Shown piece after piece: positions 17,198 through 25,821 of a stretch of DNA of 52,063 nucleotides. A model generated the notes under the pieces. The model had not been told where the DNA came from. It saw only the letters and a program-made list of their open reading frames with translations, and made no database searches. The stretch comes from CAYUVA01 sp964448115 [NCBI: uncultured bacterium] (GTDB lineage Bacteria > CAYUVA01). Both the position numbers and the translations under genes were made by a program. The DNA is taken from the NCBI GenBank assembly GCA_964448115.1, contig CAYUVA010000035.1, positions 1 to 52,063 of the forward strand, given 5' to 3'. Within the stretch, counting starts at the first letter, position 1, and the number at the start of each line of letters is the position of its first letter.

Positions 17198-18649
17198 ATG
17201 ATCGGGATCGTCTCTTACGGGGGCTATATTCCAAGGCTGCGCTTGAACCGACAGGACGCGTTCAATGCCATGGGATGGTTCGCCCCGGCTATCATCATGG
17301 TGGCGCAAGGAGAGAGATCGGTCTGCAACTGGGATGAAGATAGCCTGTCCATGGCAGTTGAGGCTTCTATGGATTGCCTCAAGGGAATGGACAAGGCGAA
17401 GATCGATGCCTGTTTCCTGGCTTCGGTAACCCTTCCTTATGCGGATCGACAGAATTCGGGCATCCTTGCCACCGCATTGAATTTAGGCAGCGAGATCGGC
17501 ACATCCGACTTCACCTCAAGCGTGAAATCAGGCACTTCGGCGCTTATAGCCGGGCTGGATGCGGTTCGAAGCGGAAGCAGAAAACAGGTGCTGGTAACCG
17601 CCAGCGACAAGAGAGAGACAAAGGCAGCATACTTCTACGAGCTGTGGTTCGGCGATGGAGCAGGCTCACTACTTCTGGGAAAGGAGAATGTAATCGCAGA
17701 GTTTCTGGGAGCACACTCGGTCTCTTACGACTTCGTGGATCACTACCGCGGCTCGCTCAAGAAGTACGACTATATGTGGGAGGAGCGCTGGACACGAGAT
17801 GAAGGCTACTCCAAGATTATTCCAGAGGCGGTCGGTGGCTTGCTATCCAAGACCGGCATGAAGATCGGGGATTTCGCACAGATCATCTATCCCTGCTTCT
17901 TCTCTGCTGAACACAAGAAGATCGCCAAAAAGATCGGAGCTGACAAGGACCAGGTACACGGCAACATGCACGAGGTCTGCGGCGAGACCGGCTGTGCACA
18001 TCCGTTTGTGATGCTAATCGATGCCTTGCAGGATGCGAGACCTGGAGACAAGATACTCCTTTGCGGGTTCGGACAGGGCTGCGATGCCTTAGCATTCCAG
18101 GTTACGGATGCGATAAAAGACCTGCCACCTCGAATGGGGGTCAAGGGATGCCTAGAGCGGAGAAAGCAGCTCGACAACTACCAGAAGTACCTCAAGTTCA
18201 ACGACCTGGTCCAGGTGGAGATGGGCATTCGCGGCGAGGCTGGCGGTCAGACCGCGATGACAACACTATGGCGTAAGCGCAAGATGATCCTCGGACTGGT
18301 AGGGAACCGCTGCAAGGTGTGCGGCACGCCGCAATTTCCACCAGCACAGATCTGCATCAATCCCCAGTGTGGTGCGGTTGACCAGCACGAGGACTACGAG
18401 TTTGCCTATCGTACCGCCAGGATTGTCATGTACACCGGCGATATGCTCGCTGTCTCCCAGGAGCCACCCGCCATTTATGGCTTGATCCAGTTCGAGGGCG
18501 GCGGGAGGATGCTCGCTGACTTCACCGATTGTACGCTCGACGAGGTCAAGGTGGGTGGCAAGGTGCGCATGTCATTCAGAAAGCGCTGGTATGACAAGGA
18601 TCGAGGATATACCGGTTACTTCTGGAAAGCAGTTCCAAAGGTCAACTAA
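17198..18649 (+). CDS. HMG-CoA-synthase-fold protein fused to DUF35 OB-fold/zinc ribbon
   Basis: The 483-residue protein opens MIGIVSYGGYIPRLRL, typical of the HMG-CoA synthase/thiolase superfamily. Its C-terminus (about 345-483) is a DUF35 domain: a zinc ribbon (C372, C375, C386, C391) and an OB-fold, the acyl-CoA handling module of archaeal thiolase-HMGCS complexes. By eye alignment the catalytic Cys position (FACKAGT in archaeal HMGCS) is V109 in SSVKSGT. The active-site Glu and His motifs are also not recognisable (LASVTLPYADR; YPCFFSAEHK). It is therefore probably not a classical HMG-CoA synthase. RBS AAGGAGG fixes the start. It heads an operon with a thiolase 20 bases downstream, a likely physical partner. 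Confidence 0.83.
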   Translation: MIGIVSYGGYIPRLRLNRQDAFNAMGWFAPAIIMVAQGERSVCNWDEDSLSMAVEASMDCLKGMDKAKIDACFLASVTLPYADRQNSGILATALNLGSEIGTSDFTSSVKSGTSALIAGLDAVRSGSRKQVLVTASDKRETKAAYFYELWFGDGAGSLLLGKENVIAEFLGAHSVSYDFVDHYRGSLKKYDYMWEERWTRDEGYSKIIPEAVGGLLSKTGMKIGDFAQIIYPCFFSAEHKKIAKKIGADKDQVHGNMHEVCGETGCAHPFVMLIDALQDARPGDKILLCGFGQGCDALAFQVTDAIKDLPPRMGVKGCLERRKQLDNYQKYLKFNDLVQVEMGIRGEAGGQTAMTTLWRKRKMILGLVGNRCKVCGTPQFPPAQICINPQCGAVDQHEDYEFAYRTARIVMYTGDMLAVSQEPPAIYGLIQFEGGGRMLADFTDCTLDEVKVGGKVRMSFRKRWYDKDRGYTGYFWKAVPKVN

Positions 18650-18668
18650 TAGACGAGGAGGCGATATT

Positions 18669-19880
18669 ATGTCCACGGGAATTAAAGATAGAGTCGCTAT
18701 CATCGGAATGGGGTGCACCAAGTTCGGCGAACGCTGGGATGTCGGCTCCGAGGAGCTTATTGTCGAAGCCTTCCTGGAGTGCATTGCCGACGCCGGGATC
18801 GAGAAGCGAGACATAGATGCTGCCTGGTTTTCAACCTGTCTTGAGGAGATAAATGTCGGTAAAAGCGCCCTGCCTCTGTCAGCCACACTTCGATTACCCA
18901 ACATTCCAGTAACCCGCACTGAGAACTTCTGCGCCAGCGGCACCGAGGCATTCAGGGGCGCATGCTATGCGGTCGCTTCGGGAGCCTCGAAGATTGCGCT
19001 GGCGCTCGGCGTGGAGAAGCTCAAGGATACCGGCTATGGCGGTCTGCCCAACCAAGGCTCCGGGGTCGGTTCGCTGAATTGGCTCTGGATGCCGAATATG
19101 ACTGCGCCGGGGACTTTCGCCATGCTGGCGAGCAGTTACGCTGCCAAGTATGGAATAAAGGATGATGAGCTAAAGAAAGCAATGGCGCATGTCTCGGCAA
19201 AGAGCCACTATAACGGCTCTCTCAATCCAAAGGCTCATCTTCAGAAGGCGATTTCGGTTGATGCAGTACTAAGCGCGCCGATAATAGCGCATCCGCTGGG
19301 ACTTTTTGACTGTTGCGGTGTCTCAGACGGGGCTGCTGCTGCCATCGTTACTACTCCCCAGATAGCAAAGGAGCTAGGCAAGAAGGAGCTGGTCTCGGTC
19401 AAGGCGCTGCAACTGGCGCTCTCCAATGGCTTGGAGGCACAATATCACACCTGGGAGGGGGATCACTTCATCACCACCAGCAAGGCTGCGGCAGCAGCAT
19501 ACAAGGAAGCCGGCATCGAGGATCCTCGCAAGGAGATCAGCATGATGGAGCTGCATGACTGCTTCTCTATCACCGAGTTGGTTACCTACGAGGATGTCTT
19601 CATCTCCGAGCGGGGACGGGCGGTCAAGGATATCATGGACGGCTTCTATAACCTCGATGGCAAGATCCCTTGCCAGCCGGATGGTGGCTTGAAGTGTTTC
19701 GGACACCCGATAGGCGCCAGCGGACTGCGCATGTTGTACGAGATGTACCTCCAACTGCAAGGCAGGGCGGGGAAGAGGCAGATCAAAGATCCGGTCTATG
19801 GTATGACCCATAACCTGGGTGGTATGCCCTTTATGAACATCAGCAGCATCGCTATTATCGGGCGCTACGATGCTCACTAG
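18669..19880 (+). CDS. SCP-x-like thiolase (acetyl-CoA acetyltransferase family)
   Basis: The 403-residue thiolase begins MSTGIKDRVAIIGMGCTKFGERW. The nucleophile Cys is C88 in ENFCASGTEAFRGA. Further catalytic motifs are MELHDCFS (H296, C298) and CFGHPIGASG (H346). HDCF and GHPIGASG are typical of SCP-x/lipid-transfer-type thiolases rather than of FadA. These enzymes cleave or form the beta-keto bond of acyl-CoAs. RBS GAGGAGG precedes the ATG, 20 bases after the previous stop. Together with the DUF35 fusion and the downstream dehydrogenase/hydratase protein it could carry out the final steps of a beta-oxidation-like spiral. Substrate unknown. Confidence 0.88.
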   Translation: MSTGIKDRVAIIGMGCTKFGERWDVGSEELIVEAFLECIADAGIEKRDIDAAWFSTCLEEINVGKSALPLSATLRLPNIPVTRTENFCASGTEAFRGACYAVASGASKIALALGVEKLKDTGYGGLPNQGSGVGSLNWLWMPNMTAPGTFAMLASSYAAKYGIKDDELKKAMAHVSAKSHYNGSLNPKAHLQKAISVDAVLSAPIIAHPLGLFDCCGVSDGAAAAIVTTPQIAKELGKKELVSVKALQLALSNGLEAQYHTWEGDHFITTSKAAAAAYKEAGIEDPRKEISMMELHDCFSITELVTYEDVFISERGRAVKDIMDGFYNLDGKIPCQPDGGLKCFGHPIGASGLRMLYEMYLQLQGRAGKRQIKDPVYGMTHNLGGMPFMNISSIAIIGRYDAH

Positions 19881-19894
19881 GTAGGCTACGAGGA

Positions 19895-19926
19895 AAGTGA
19901 TGAAGTGGTAGAGTGATAATGTGATA
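19895..19926 (-). repeat. 8-base periodic repeat inside the operon spacer
   Basis: Four in-phase units on the plus strand, AAGTGATG, AAGTGGTA, GAGTGATA and ATGTGATA, correspond on the minus strand to TATCACNN-type units, the same as at 5918-6014. It lies in the 70-base gap between the thiolase and the multifunctional enzyme gene. Confidence 0.6.
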
Positions 19927-19950
19927 ATGATAATATCAAGGAGATAAAAA

Positions 19951-22464
19951 ATGGGACTCTTTGATGATAAAGTGGTGGTCATCACCGGCGCTGGAAGGGG
20001 CTTGGGCAGGGAGTATGCCCTCGCCTTTGCCAAACAAGGCGCCAAGGTTGTGGTGAATGACCTAGGTGGAGAAAGAGATGGCAGCGGTCAGATGGTCAAG
20101 GCGGTCGCCGATGAAGTGGTCAATGAGATCAAGGCGCTCGCCGGCGATGCGGTGCCTAACTACGACTCGGTCGCCTCCATGCAGGGGGCGGAGAATATAA
20201 TCAAGACAGCGGTCGATGCCTTTGGAAGGCTCGATGTGCTGGTAAACAACGCCGGCATCCTGCGCGACAAGACCATCGTCAAGATGACCGAGGAGATGTG
20301 GGATATCGTCATCGAGGTGCATCTCAAGGGAACCTTCGCCTGCTGTAAAGCTGCTGCCCTGCAGTTCCTCAGACAGGGAAGCGGGGGAAGGATCATCAAT
20401 ACAAGCTCGCTGGCTGGACTGAAGGGCAACTTCGGGCAGACCAACTACAGCGCGGCAAAGGCAGGCATTGCCGGCATAACCAGAACGCTCGCCCTGGAAC
20501 TTGGCAGGAAGGGGATAACGGTAAACTGCATCGCCCCGCTAGCCAAGACCCGCATGACAGATGATATCGACATGATCCCGGATGAAGCAAAGCCAGAGTT
20601 GGTGGCTCCGATGGTGCTCTACCTCGCCTCGGATATGGCTTCAGGCGTGAACGGGCGCATCTTCGGGGTGCACGGCAATCACATCTTTGAGTATGTCATG
20701 GAGATGACCGATGGCGTTGATAAAAAGGACGAACCATGGACACCCCAGGAGATACACGAGCGCATTGCCGAGATCTCGATGACCGCTGCCGAGAAGGAGA
20801 AGAAGAAAAAGGCAGCCGCACCCGCTGTGGGGGAAGCCTCGCCAGAGCAGATCGCCTTTGATGTGCTTACCGCTATGAGCAGCGCATTCCTGCCAGATAA
20901 GGCGGGTAGTTGGAACGCCAACATGCACTTCGATATCGCTGATGCCGGCAAGTTCACCATGAAGGTATCTGAGGGCAAATGCACCGTAAATAAGGGCTTC
21001 ACCGGCGATGCTACCTGCGTGGTCAACATGGGCTACGACACCTTCATGGGCATGGCAAAGGGCGAGATCGACGGCAACCAGGCGTTCATGCAGGGCAAGA
21101 TCAAGGCAACCAACATGAAGGACATGATCAAGTATGGCTTCTCCTTTGATGCCAAGAAGGCGCAGGAAGCGGTCAAGAAGGTGCTCGCCTCAGCCAAACC
21201 TTCGGCTGGTGGCGGTCCCAAACAGCAGGTCTTGACCGCGCTAAATGCTATGATTACTGCCTTTTTGCCCGATAAAGCCGGGGACTGGAAGGCAAACCTG
21301 CACTTCGATATCGCCGATGCGGGACAGTTCACCATGAAGGTCGCTGATGGAAAGGTCTCGGTAGAAGAGGGATTTGATGGAGAACCGACCTGCGTGGTCA
21401 AGATGGGCTACGACACCTTCATGGGTATGGCAAGTGGGGAGATAGACGGCAACCAGGCGTTCATGCAGGGCAAGATCAAGGCGACCAACATGAGGGACAT
21501 GATAAAATACGGCACCTCCTTTGATGCCAAGAAGTCCCTGGAGGCGGTCAAGAAAGCCCTTGCCGGCGGGGAAAAGGCAGCCGAAGAGGAGAAAAAAGAG
21601 CCAGAAAAACCCAAACCAGAGGGTCTGAATCGAGAGATGCTGGGCAGAACCTACCGGTCAGCCCCTATCCTGGTGAAGCCGGCTGATACCATAGCTTACG
21701 CGGAGGCGACAAACGATCCCAATCCTTTCTATGTAGATAAAGGCATCGAGGGCGGCATTATCGCACCGGTGATGTTCCCGGTTCGGCTGATGCTGGGCGT
21801 ATTCGGTGAGATCATCCTCGACCCGGAGCTTAACCTCGACCTGATGAGACTCCTCCATGGCGAGCAGGACATGTACTTCCATGAGCCGATCTATCCTATG
21901 GATGTAATTTATCCTACTGCAACCATCAGCAAGATCGAGGATAAATCGACCGGGCAAACCATGGATATCAAGGGCGCTCTATACCGCCAGGACAGGATTG
22001 TGGCTGAGGTGATCAGCACATTGTTCATCAGGGCAAAGGATGCAAAGCGGGAGAAAAAAGAGGAAAAGCCCCAAGAAGCGCTCCCCGAGTTCATCTTCGA
22101 GGTGCCGATGCAGGTCAAGGAGAACCAGACCTACCTGTATGCCGATGCCTCAGGGGATCACAATCCGATCCATGTTGATGAATCGGTCGCCAAGGCTGCC
22201 GGCTTTAAGGGGGTTATATTGCACGGGCTTTGCTCTATGGCATTTGCCTCTCGTGCGGTGATCATGGAAGCAGGAGGCGGCGATCCAAGGCGACTAAAGC
22301 GTCTCAAGGCGCGCTTTAAGAATGTGGTCTATCCGCTTGATACCATAACCACGCAAGGGTATGTGGTAGAAAAGACCGATAATAGGCTGATACTAGGCTA
22401 CCGTGCCGTGAACCAGGAAGGCAAGGAGGTCATCACCAACGGCATCGCCGAGCTAGAGGATTAA
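19951..22464 (+). CDS. MFE-2-like multifunctional protein: SDR dehydrogenase, two SCP2 domains, two MaoC hotdog domains
   Basis: The 837-residue protein has five parts. Residues 1-300 are a short-chain dehydrogenase (TGAGRGLGRE at 12-21; S153, Y166, K170; NNAG) as in (3R)-hydroxyacyl-CoA dehydrogenase. Residues 300-412 and 426-538 are near-identical SCP2 sterol-carrier domains. Residues 560-695 and 712-834 form a double-hotdog MaoC enoyl-CoA hydratase-2. The second hotdog has catalytic D736 and H741 (SGDHNPIHVD); the first is degenerate (TNDPNPFYVD). This is the parts list of eukaryotic peroxisomal MFE-2, with SCP2 placed in the middle and doubled. RBS AAGGAGATAAAAA fixes the start. Linkers are Lys/Glu/Ala-rich. 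Expected reaction: hydration then dehydrogenation of an unsaturated acyl-CoA. Confidence 0.9.
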   Translation: MGLFDDKVVVITGAGRGLGREYALAFAKQGAKVVVNDLGGERDGSGQMVKAVADEVVNEIKALAGDAVPNYDSVASMQGAENIIKTAVDAFGRLDVLVNNAGILRDKTIVKMTEEMWDIVIEVHLKGTFACCKAAALQFLRQGSGGRIINTSSLAGLKGNFGQTNYSAAKAGIAGITRTLALELGRKGITVNCIAPLAKTRMTDDIDMIPDEAKPELVAPMVLYLASDMASGVNGRIFGVHGNHIFEYVMEMTDGVDKKDEPWTPQEIHERIAEISMTAAEKEKKKKAAAPAVGEASPEQIAFDVLTAMSSAFLPDKAGSWNANMHFDIADAGKFTMKVSEGKCTVNKGFTGDATCVVNMGYDTFMGMAKGEIDGNQAFMQGKIKATNMKDMIKYGFSFDAKKAQEAVKKVLASAKPSAGGGPKQQVLTALNAMITAFLPDKAGDWKANLHFDIADAGQFTMKVADGKVSVEEGFDGEPTCVVKMGYDTFMGMASGEIDGNQAFMQGKIKATNMRDMIKYGTSFDAKKSLEAVKKALAGGEKAAEEEKKEPEKPKPEGLNREMLGRTYRSAPILVKPADTIAYAEATNDPNPFYVDKGIEGGIIAPVMFPVRLMLGVFGEIILDPELNLDLMRLLHGEQDMYFHEPIYPMDVIYPTATISKIEDKSTGQTMDIKGALYRQDRIVAEVISTLFIRAKDAKREKKEEKPQEALPEFIFEVPMQVKENQTYLYADASGDHNPIHVDESVAKAAGFKGVILHGLCSMAFASRAVIMEAGGGDPRRLKRLKARFKNVVYPLDTITTQGYVVEKTDNRLILGYRAVNQEGKEVITNGIAELED
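20848..21564 (+). repeat. Tandem intragenic duplication of the SCP2 domain
   Basis: Copy 1 covers 20848-21186 and copy 2 covers 21226-21564, a 378-base offset. Long identical runs persist at DNA level, for example GACGGCAACCAGGCGTTCAT and the bases after it at about 21070 and 21447. The duplication is therefore recent or homogenised by gene conversion. Confidence 0.9.
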
Positions 22465-22550
22465 GGCTTGAGGATTATTTAATCCCACCAGAGTCGGAAC
22501 AAAAAGCTTGTCCCCGCAAAGACAGGGGGCACGAAGAGGAGAAAGAGAAG

Positions 22551-22618
22551 CACGCAAAGACGCAAAGAACGCACGGGAGAGGGGACAAGAGAAGGGGATT
22601 CTTAAAGCCCCTATCCCA
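22551..22618 (+). repeat. Dispersed composite intergenic repeat, copy 2
   Basis: CACGCAAAGACGCAAAGAA is identical to 5773-5791 and is followed by GGGGACAAGA and GGGGATTCTTAAAGCCCCTATCCC in the same order as copy 1. It lacks the palindromic insert of copy 1. Confidence 0.65.
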
Positions 22619-22641
22619 CACCCTTGCTCCCTCTCCTAGCA

Positions 22642-22795
22642 GAGTCTGTCTCAAAATCCCCCACATGTCATTGCGAGGAGTCCCGGCAAGTCGGGACGAC
22701 GAAGCAATCTTCTTTATAATCAATAAGATAGAGATTGCTTCGCTTTGCTCGCGATGACAGGGTATGGGACTTCTTGGACATTTTGAGACAAACTC
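22642..22795 (+). mobile_element. MITE-like element with terminal inverted repeats
   Basis: Terminal repeats GAGTCTGTCTCAAAAT (22642-22657) and ATTTTGAGACAAACTC (22780-22795) pair with one mismatch. Inside, GAAGCAATCT (22701-22710) and AGATTGCTTC (22732-22741) pair perfectly. GTCATTGCGAGGAG (22667-22680) pairs with CTCGCGATGAC (22748-22758). A small hairpin GTCCCG-GCAAGT-CGGGAC lies at 22680-22697. The CATTGCGAGGAG...GAAGCAATC phrase is familiar from dispersed elements in many bacterial genomes. It has no coding capacity, so a transposase would act in trans. Confidence 0.7.
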
Positions 22796-22881
22796 CTTTG
22801 GTAGAAGGCATTTCATTGCCCAAATGAATGGTATTAGTCATTTAAATTAGATATAGGGAGAGAAAGCCTTGGCTAACCGAT

Positions 22882-23805
22882 TTATATAGGCGTCTTTACC
22901 GAATTCAGAATCCGATTGATAATCCTCTCCGGGGTCAAACTCTGGTCATACCTTCTGTCCAGTATGAGACGATGAGATAATACAGGAACCGCCATGGTCT
23001 TTACATCATCAGGCAGACAATAATCCCTTCCCTCAATATATGCATAAGCCCTGGCTGCCTGATGCAAGAATATTGATGCTCGCGGGCTGGCGCCGAGCAT
23101 CACCCCATCAATGTTCCGAGTAGCAGCAGTAATAGCGATGATATACTCCATAATGGAGGGGTCAGTCTTTACCATTCGGCTTTGTTTTTGTATCTCAAAG
23201 ATCTCAGGCGGATGCATTACCGTCTCCAGCCTATCCGGATCAAGCGATTCTCCATGACTTATGAGTATCTCAAGCTCAGCCTTGCTCGCCGGGTAGCCGA
23301 TGGAAACCTTCATCAAGAAGCGATCTAACTGCGATTCAGGCAGCGGAAAAGTTCCATGATACTCGATCGGGTTCTGGGTAGCTATGACCATAAATGGTCT
23401 AGGCAGCTTATATGTGAAATTATCTACCGTAACCTGGCGCTCATTCATTACCTCAAGAAGCGCGCTTTGAGTCCTTGGGGTGGCGCGGTTGATCTCATCA
23501 GCAAGCACTATGTTGGCAAATATAGGTCCCTTTACGAATTCGAATTCGGAGGTCTTTTGATTGAATACCGAGACGCCGGTAACATCGGTGGGTAAAAGAT
23601 CACTGGTGAACTGGATGCGCCGAAACGATAAATCCAAGGAACGGGCTAGTGCCTTTGCCAGCGTAGTTTTTCCCACCCCAGGCACATCTTCAAGCAGCAG
23701 GTGCCCCTCGCAAATAATCGCAACCAGGCACAGCTTAATAACCTCATCCTTGCCCTTGATTATCGCTTTTGTATTGTCAAATAGGGATTTGAGCTTGCTA
23801 TTCAT
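22882..23805 (-). CDS. MoxR family AAA+ ATPase
   Basis: This 307-residue AAA+ protein has Walker A PGVGKTTLAKAL (K46), Walker B NIVLADEINRA (D103-E104), a sensor-1 region MVIATQNPIEYHGTFPLPESQLDRF, and a C-terminal lid. MoxR proteins act as chaperones, usually with DUF58 and von Willebrand-A partners encoded beside them; none follows here, because repeats and a convergent operon lie downstream. The ATG overlaps the end of the HD-GYP gene by eight bases, implying translational coupling. Confidence 0.93.
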   Translation of the reverse strand: MNSKLKSLFDNTKAIIKGKDEVIKLCLVAIICEGHLLLEDVPGVGKTTLAKALARSLDLSFRRIQFTSDLLPTDVTGVSVFNQKTSEFEFVKGPIFANIVLADEINRATPRTQSALLEVMNERQVTVDNFTYKLPRPFMVIATQNPIEYHGTFPLPESQLDRFLMKVSIGYPASKAELEILISHGESLDPDRLETVMHPPEIFEIQKQSRMVKTDPSIMEYIIAITAATRNIDGVMLGASPRASIFLHQAARAYAYIEGRDYCLPDDVKTMAVPVLSHRLILDRRYDQSLTPERIINRILNSVKTPI

Positions 23806-25747
23806 CGTTTGAAGACTCGACCGCCCTTAGTATCTTCCCGTTATCGAATGCCTGGTTGAAGTACTTGATTATCTCGGGATCGAACTGTGAACCTGCGGCG
23901 GCGTTTATCCTCTCCTTTGCCACCTTGGGGGGTAGAGCAGGCTGATAAGGGCGGTCTGAGGTTATAGCATCATAAGTGTCGGCGATGGCGATTATTTTTC
24001 CTTCCAGTGAGATCTGCTCTCCCTTCAATCGGGAAGGATATCCGCTTCCATCGACCTTCTCGTGGTGTTGGGCAACACCCATAACAACATCTCGCATCTT
24101 TTTTATGTTGCTCAATATATCCTGTCCGATCTTGGGATGCTGGCGCATCAGGTCCATCTCGGATGGGGTCAACTCTGCCGGTTTTCCCAACACGGCGTCC
24201 CTGATGCCTATCTTTCCCACATCGTGCAGTAGCCCAGCCATGCGCAGTCGTTTAAGCCGAGATCGCGACATACCCATCTCCTCGCCGATGGCAACGCTTA
24301 TTTTAGAGACCCGATCCGAGTGCCCGTGAAGATAGCGATCCTTCGCATCGATGGTAGCTGCGATAGCCTTGATGGTATCGAAGAAGGTATCCTCGATCTC
24401 CGAATAAAGCTGGGCGTTCTTTATCGAGATGGCTGCATGAGCGGCAAAGGAGTTGAAGGCTTCCAGATCTTGACTGGTAAAAACCTTGGTTGTAGAGCGA
24501 CTATCAACATATAGCACACCGAGTGGCTTGCTCTTCTGGGCAAAAAAGCTGGTTGTTATGGCAGACTCGGAGATATTGTCATAATATAGTCGAGGCTCCT
24601 TCAAGGGAACGCACATAATAGTCCTAAGTTGCAGAGCCATTATGCTCTGCTGTTTCTTGAGGTTCTCGTCCTGATCAACATTGTTAGCGATCACCGCCTC
24701 CCCTTCTGAGAGTACCTTTTTTATCACCGAGCGACTGATAAGTATATCTTCCCTGCTAAGAGACTTACTGTCCTTGCTTTTACCGAGCCTGAATCTAAGT
24801 TCGCCGTCCTCATCAGCCAAGAGCAGAACCGCCCTCTCTCCCCCGGTTATGATAAGCACCTTGTCGATAACTATCTTGAGCAGGTCATCCAAAAAGATGC
24901 TTGAGCTTAACGCTTTTTGTATCTCGTAGAGCATCTGTAGGCGCTGGTTGCTCTGCGAGACTTCCTGGAAAAGACTGCTCATGTGGTGGTGCAACCAGGC
25001 ATTCTCTATGGCAATGGAGGCGTTGTTTGCCAATGCTTCCAGGATGGAGAGATCCGACTCGGAGAACGGCTTGGAGATGTCAGTGCTATCAACATAGAGT
25101 AGTCCGATTATGCGGGAACGGATATCCTGTAGAAATTGTTGCTTCTCATCATCCTTCTTAAGAGCCTTCAATGCGATGCCGCTTGCTGTCAGGGGCACGC
25201 ACATGATGGTCCTAAGTTGAAGATCGAGCACGGTATCGCTTTGCTTGAAGCGGCTATCCTTTGGCGCATCCAGGATCACCTGAGATTTACCTGTCCTTTG
25301 GATTTCCTTGATAATTGTAGAGCTATACTTGATCGGTCGGGGAAGATTGCTCTTGCGATAATCCCTTGCCACATGAACCTCGAATCCTGCTTCCCTTCTC
25401 TCCGAGGAATGCAAAACCGCCTTGGATATGCGTGATTCATAGTTCCTGTGCAGCAGAAGCAGCCCGCGTTTGGCGCCGGTAAAGGCTACTGCCTCATCGA
25501 CTATACTGTTCAGAAGCTCATCGATCTCGAGGGTTGTATTTATCTTGCGGTTGATACTTAAAAGCAGCTTCATCTTGTGAAGCTTGGTGTCGCTTGATGG
25601 TTCCTTGCCTTCGGCATGGGATGTTGAATCTCGATCATGGAAGCTACCAGACGATTCCGCATCCAGGTCCTTAGAACCGCCCCTTATCTTCTTAAGATCT
25701 TTTAATAATCGGATCTTCTCGGTATCGCCTTTTCTTTTATCTTCCAT
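23798..25747 (-). CDS. GAF-GAF-HD-GYP protein, putative cyclic di-GMP phosphodiesterase
   Basis: The 649-residue protein has a charged N-terminal tail (1-58) and GAF domain 1 (about 60-250). GAF domain 2 (about 270-450) shares the segment LQLRTIMCVPL with domain 1. A C-terminal HD-GYP domain follows. Catalytic signatures are HSDRVSK, GLLHDVGKIG (H508-D509), QHP, HHEKVDGSGYP (561-571) and IADTYDAITSDRPY. HD-GYP domains hydrolyse c-di-GMP to pGpG or GMP, and GAF domains sense small ligands. No membrane helix is seen, so it is cytosolic. It is coupled to moxR downstream and lies 75 bases from the isochorismatase-like gene upstream. Confidence 0.92.
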   Translation of the reverse strand: MEDKRKGDTEKIRLLKDLKKIRGGSKDLDAESSGSFHDRDSTSHAEGKEPSSDTKLHKMKLLLSINRKINTTLEIDELLNSIVDEAVAFTGAKRGLLLLHRNYESRISKAVLHSSERREAGFEVHVARDYRKSNLPRPIKYSSTIIKEIQRTGKSQVILDAPKDSRFKQSDTVLDLQLRTIMCVPLTASGIALKALKKDDEKQQFLQDIRSRIIGLLYVDSTDISKPFSESDLSILEALANNASIAIENAWLHHHMSSLFQEVSQSNQRLQMLYEIQKALSSSIFLDDLLKIVIDKVLIITGGERAVLLLADEDGELRFRLGKSKDSKSLSREDILISRSVIKKVLSEGEAVIANNVDQDENLKKQQSIMALQLRTIMCVPLKEPRLYYDNISESAITTSFFAQKSKPLGVLYVDSRSTTKVFTSQDLEAFNSFAAHAAISIKNAQLYSEIEDTFFDTIKAIAATIDAKDRYLHGHSDRVSKISVAIGEEMGMSRSRLKRLRMAGLLHDVGKIGIRDAVLGKPAELTPSEMDLMRQHPKIGQDILSNIKKMRDVVMGVAQHHEKVDGSGYPSRLKGEQISLEGKIIAIADTYDAITSDRPYQPALPPKVAKERINAAAGSQFDPEIIKYFNQAFDNGKILRAVESSNDE

Positions 25748-25821
25748 AAATTTGAATGATCCTTTTTATGTTTTTTTTTCAACAAACCTATAAGGATAAC
25801 AAGCACGGTGCTTCGGAGGGT

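Larger units (their letters stand above)
22465..22881. other. Intergenic region made of dispersed repeats
   Basis: The gap lies between the convergent acyl-CoA operon and the moxR operon. It contains composite repeat copy 2 (22551-22618) and a MITE-like element (22642-22795). No gene is evident. Confidence 0.7.

Noticed and set aside
19374-20045. 223-codon minus-strand frame spanning the thiolase and SDR genes
   Set aside because: Crosses two well-supported genes on the opposite strand and lacks any recognisable domain.
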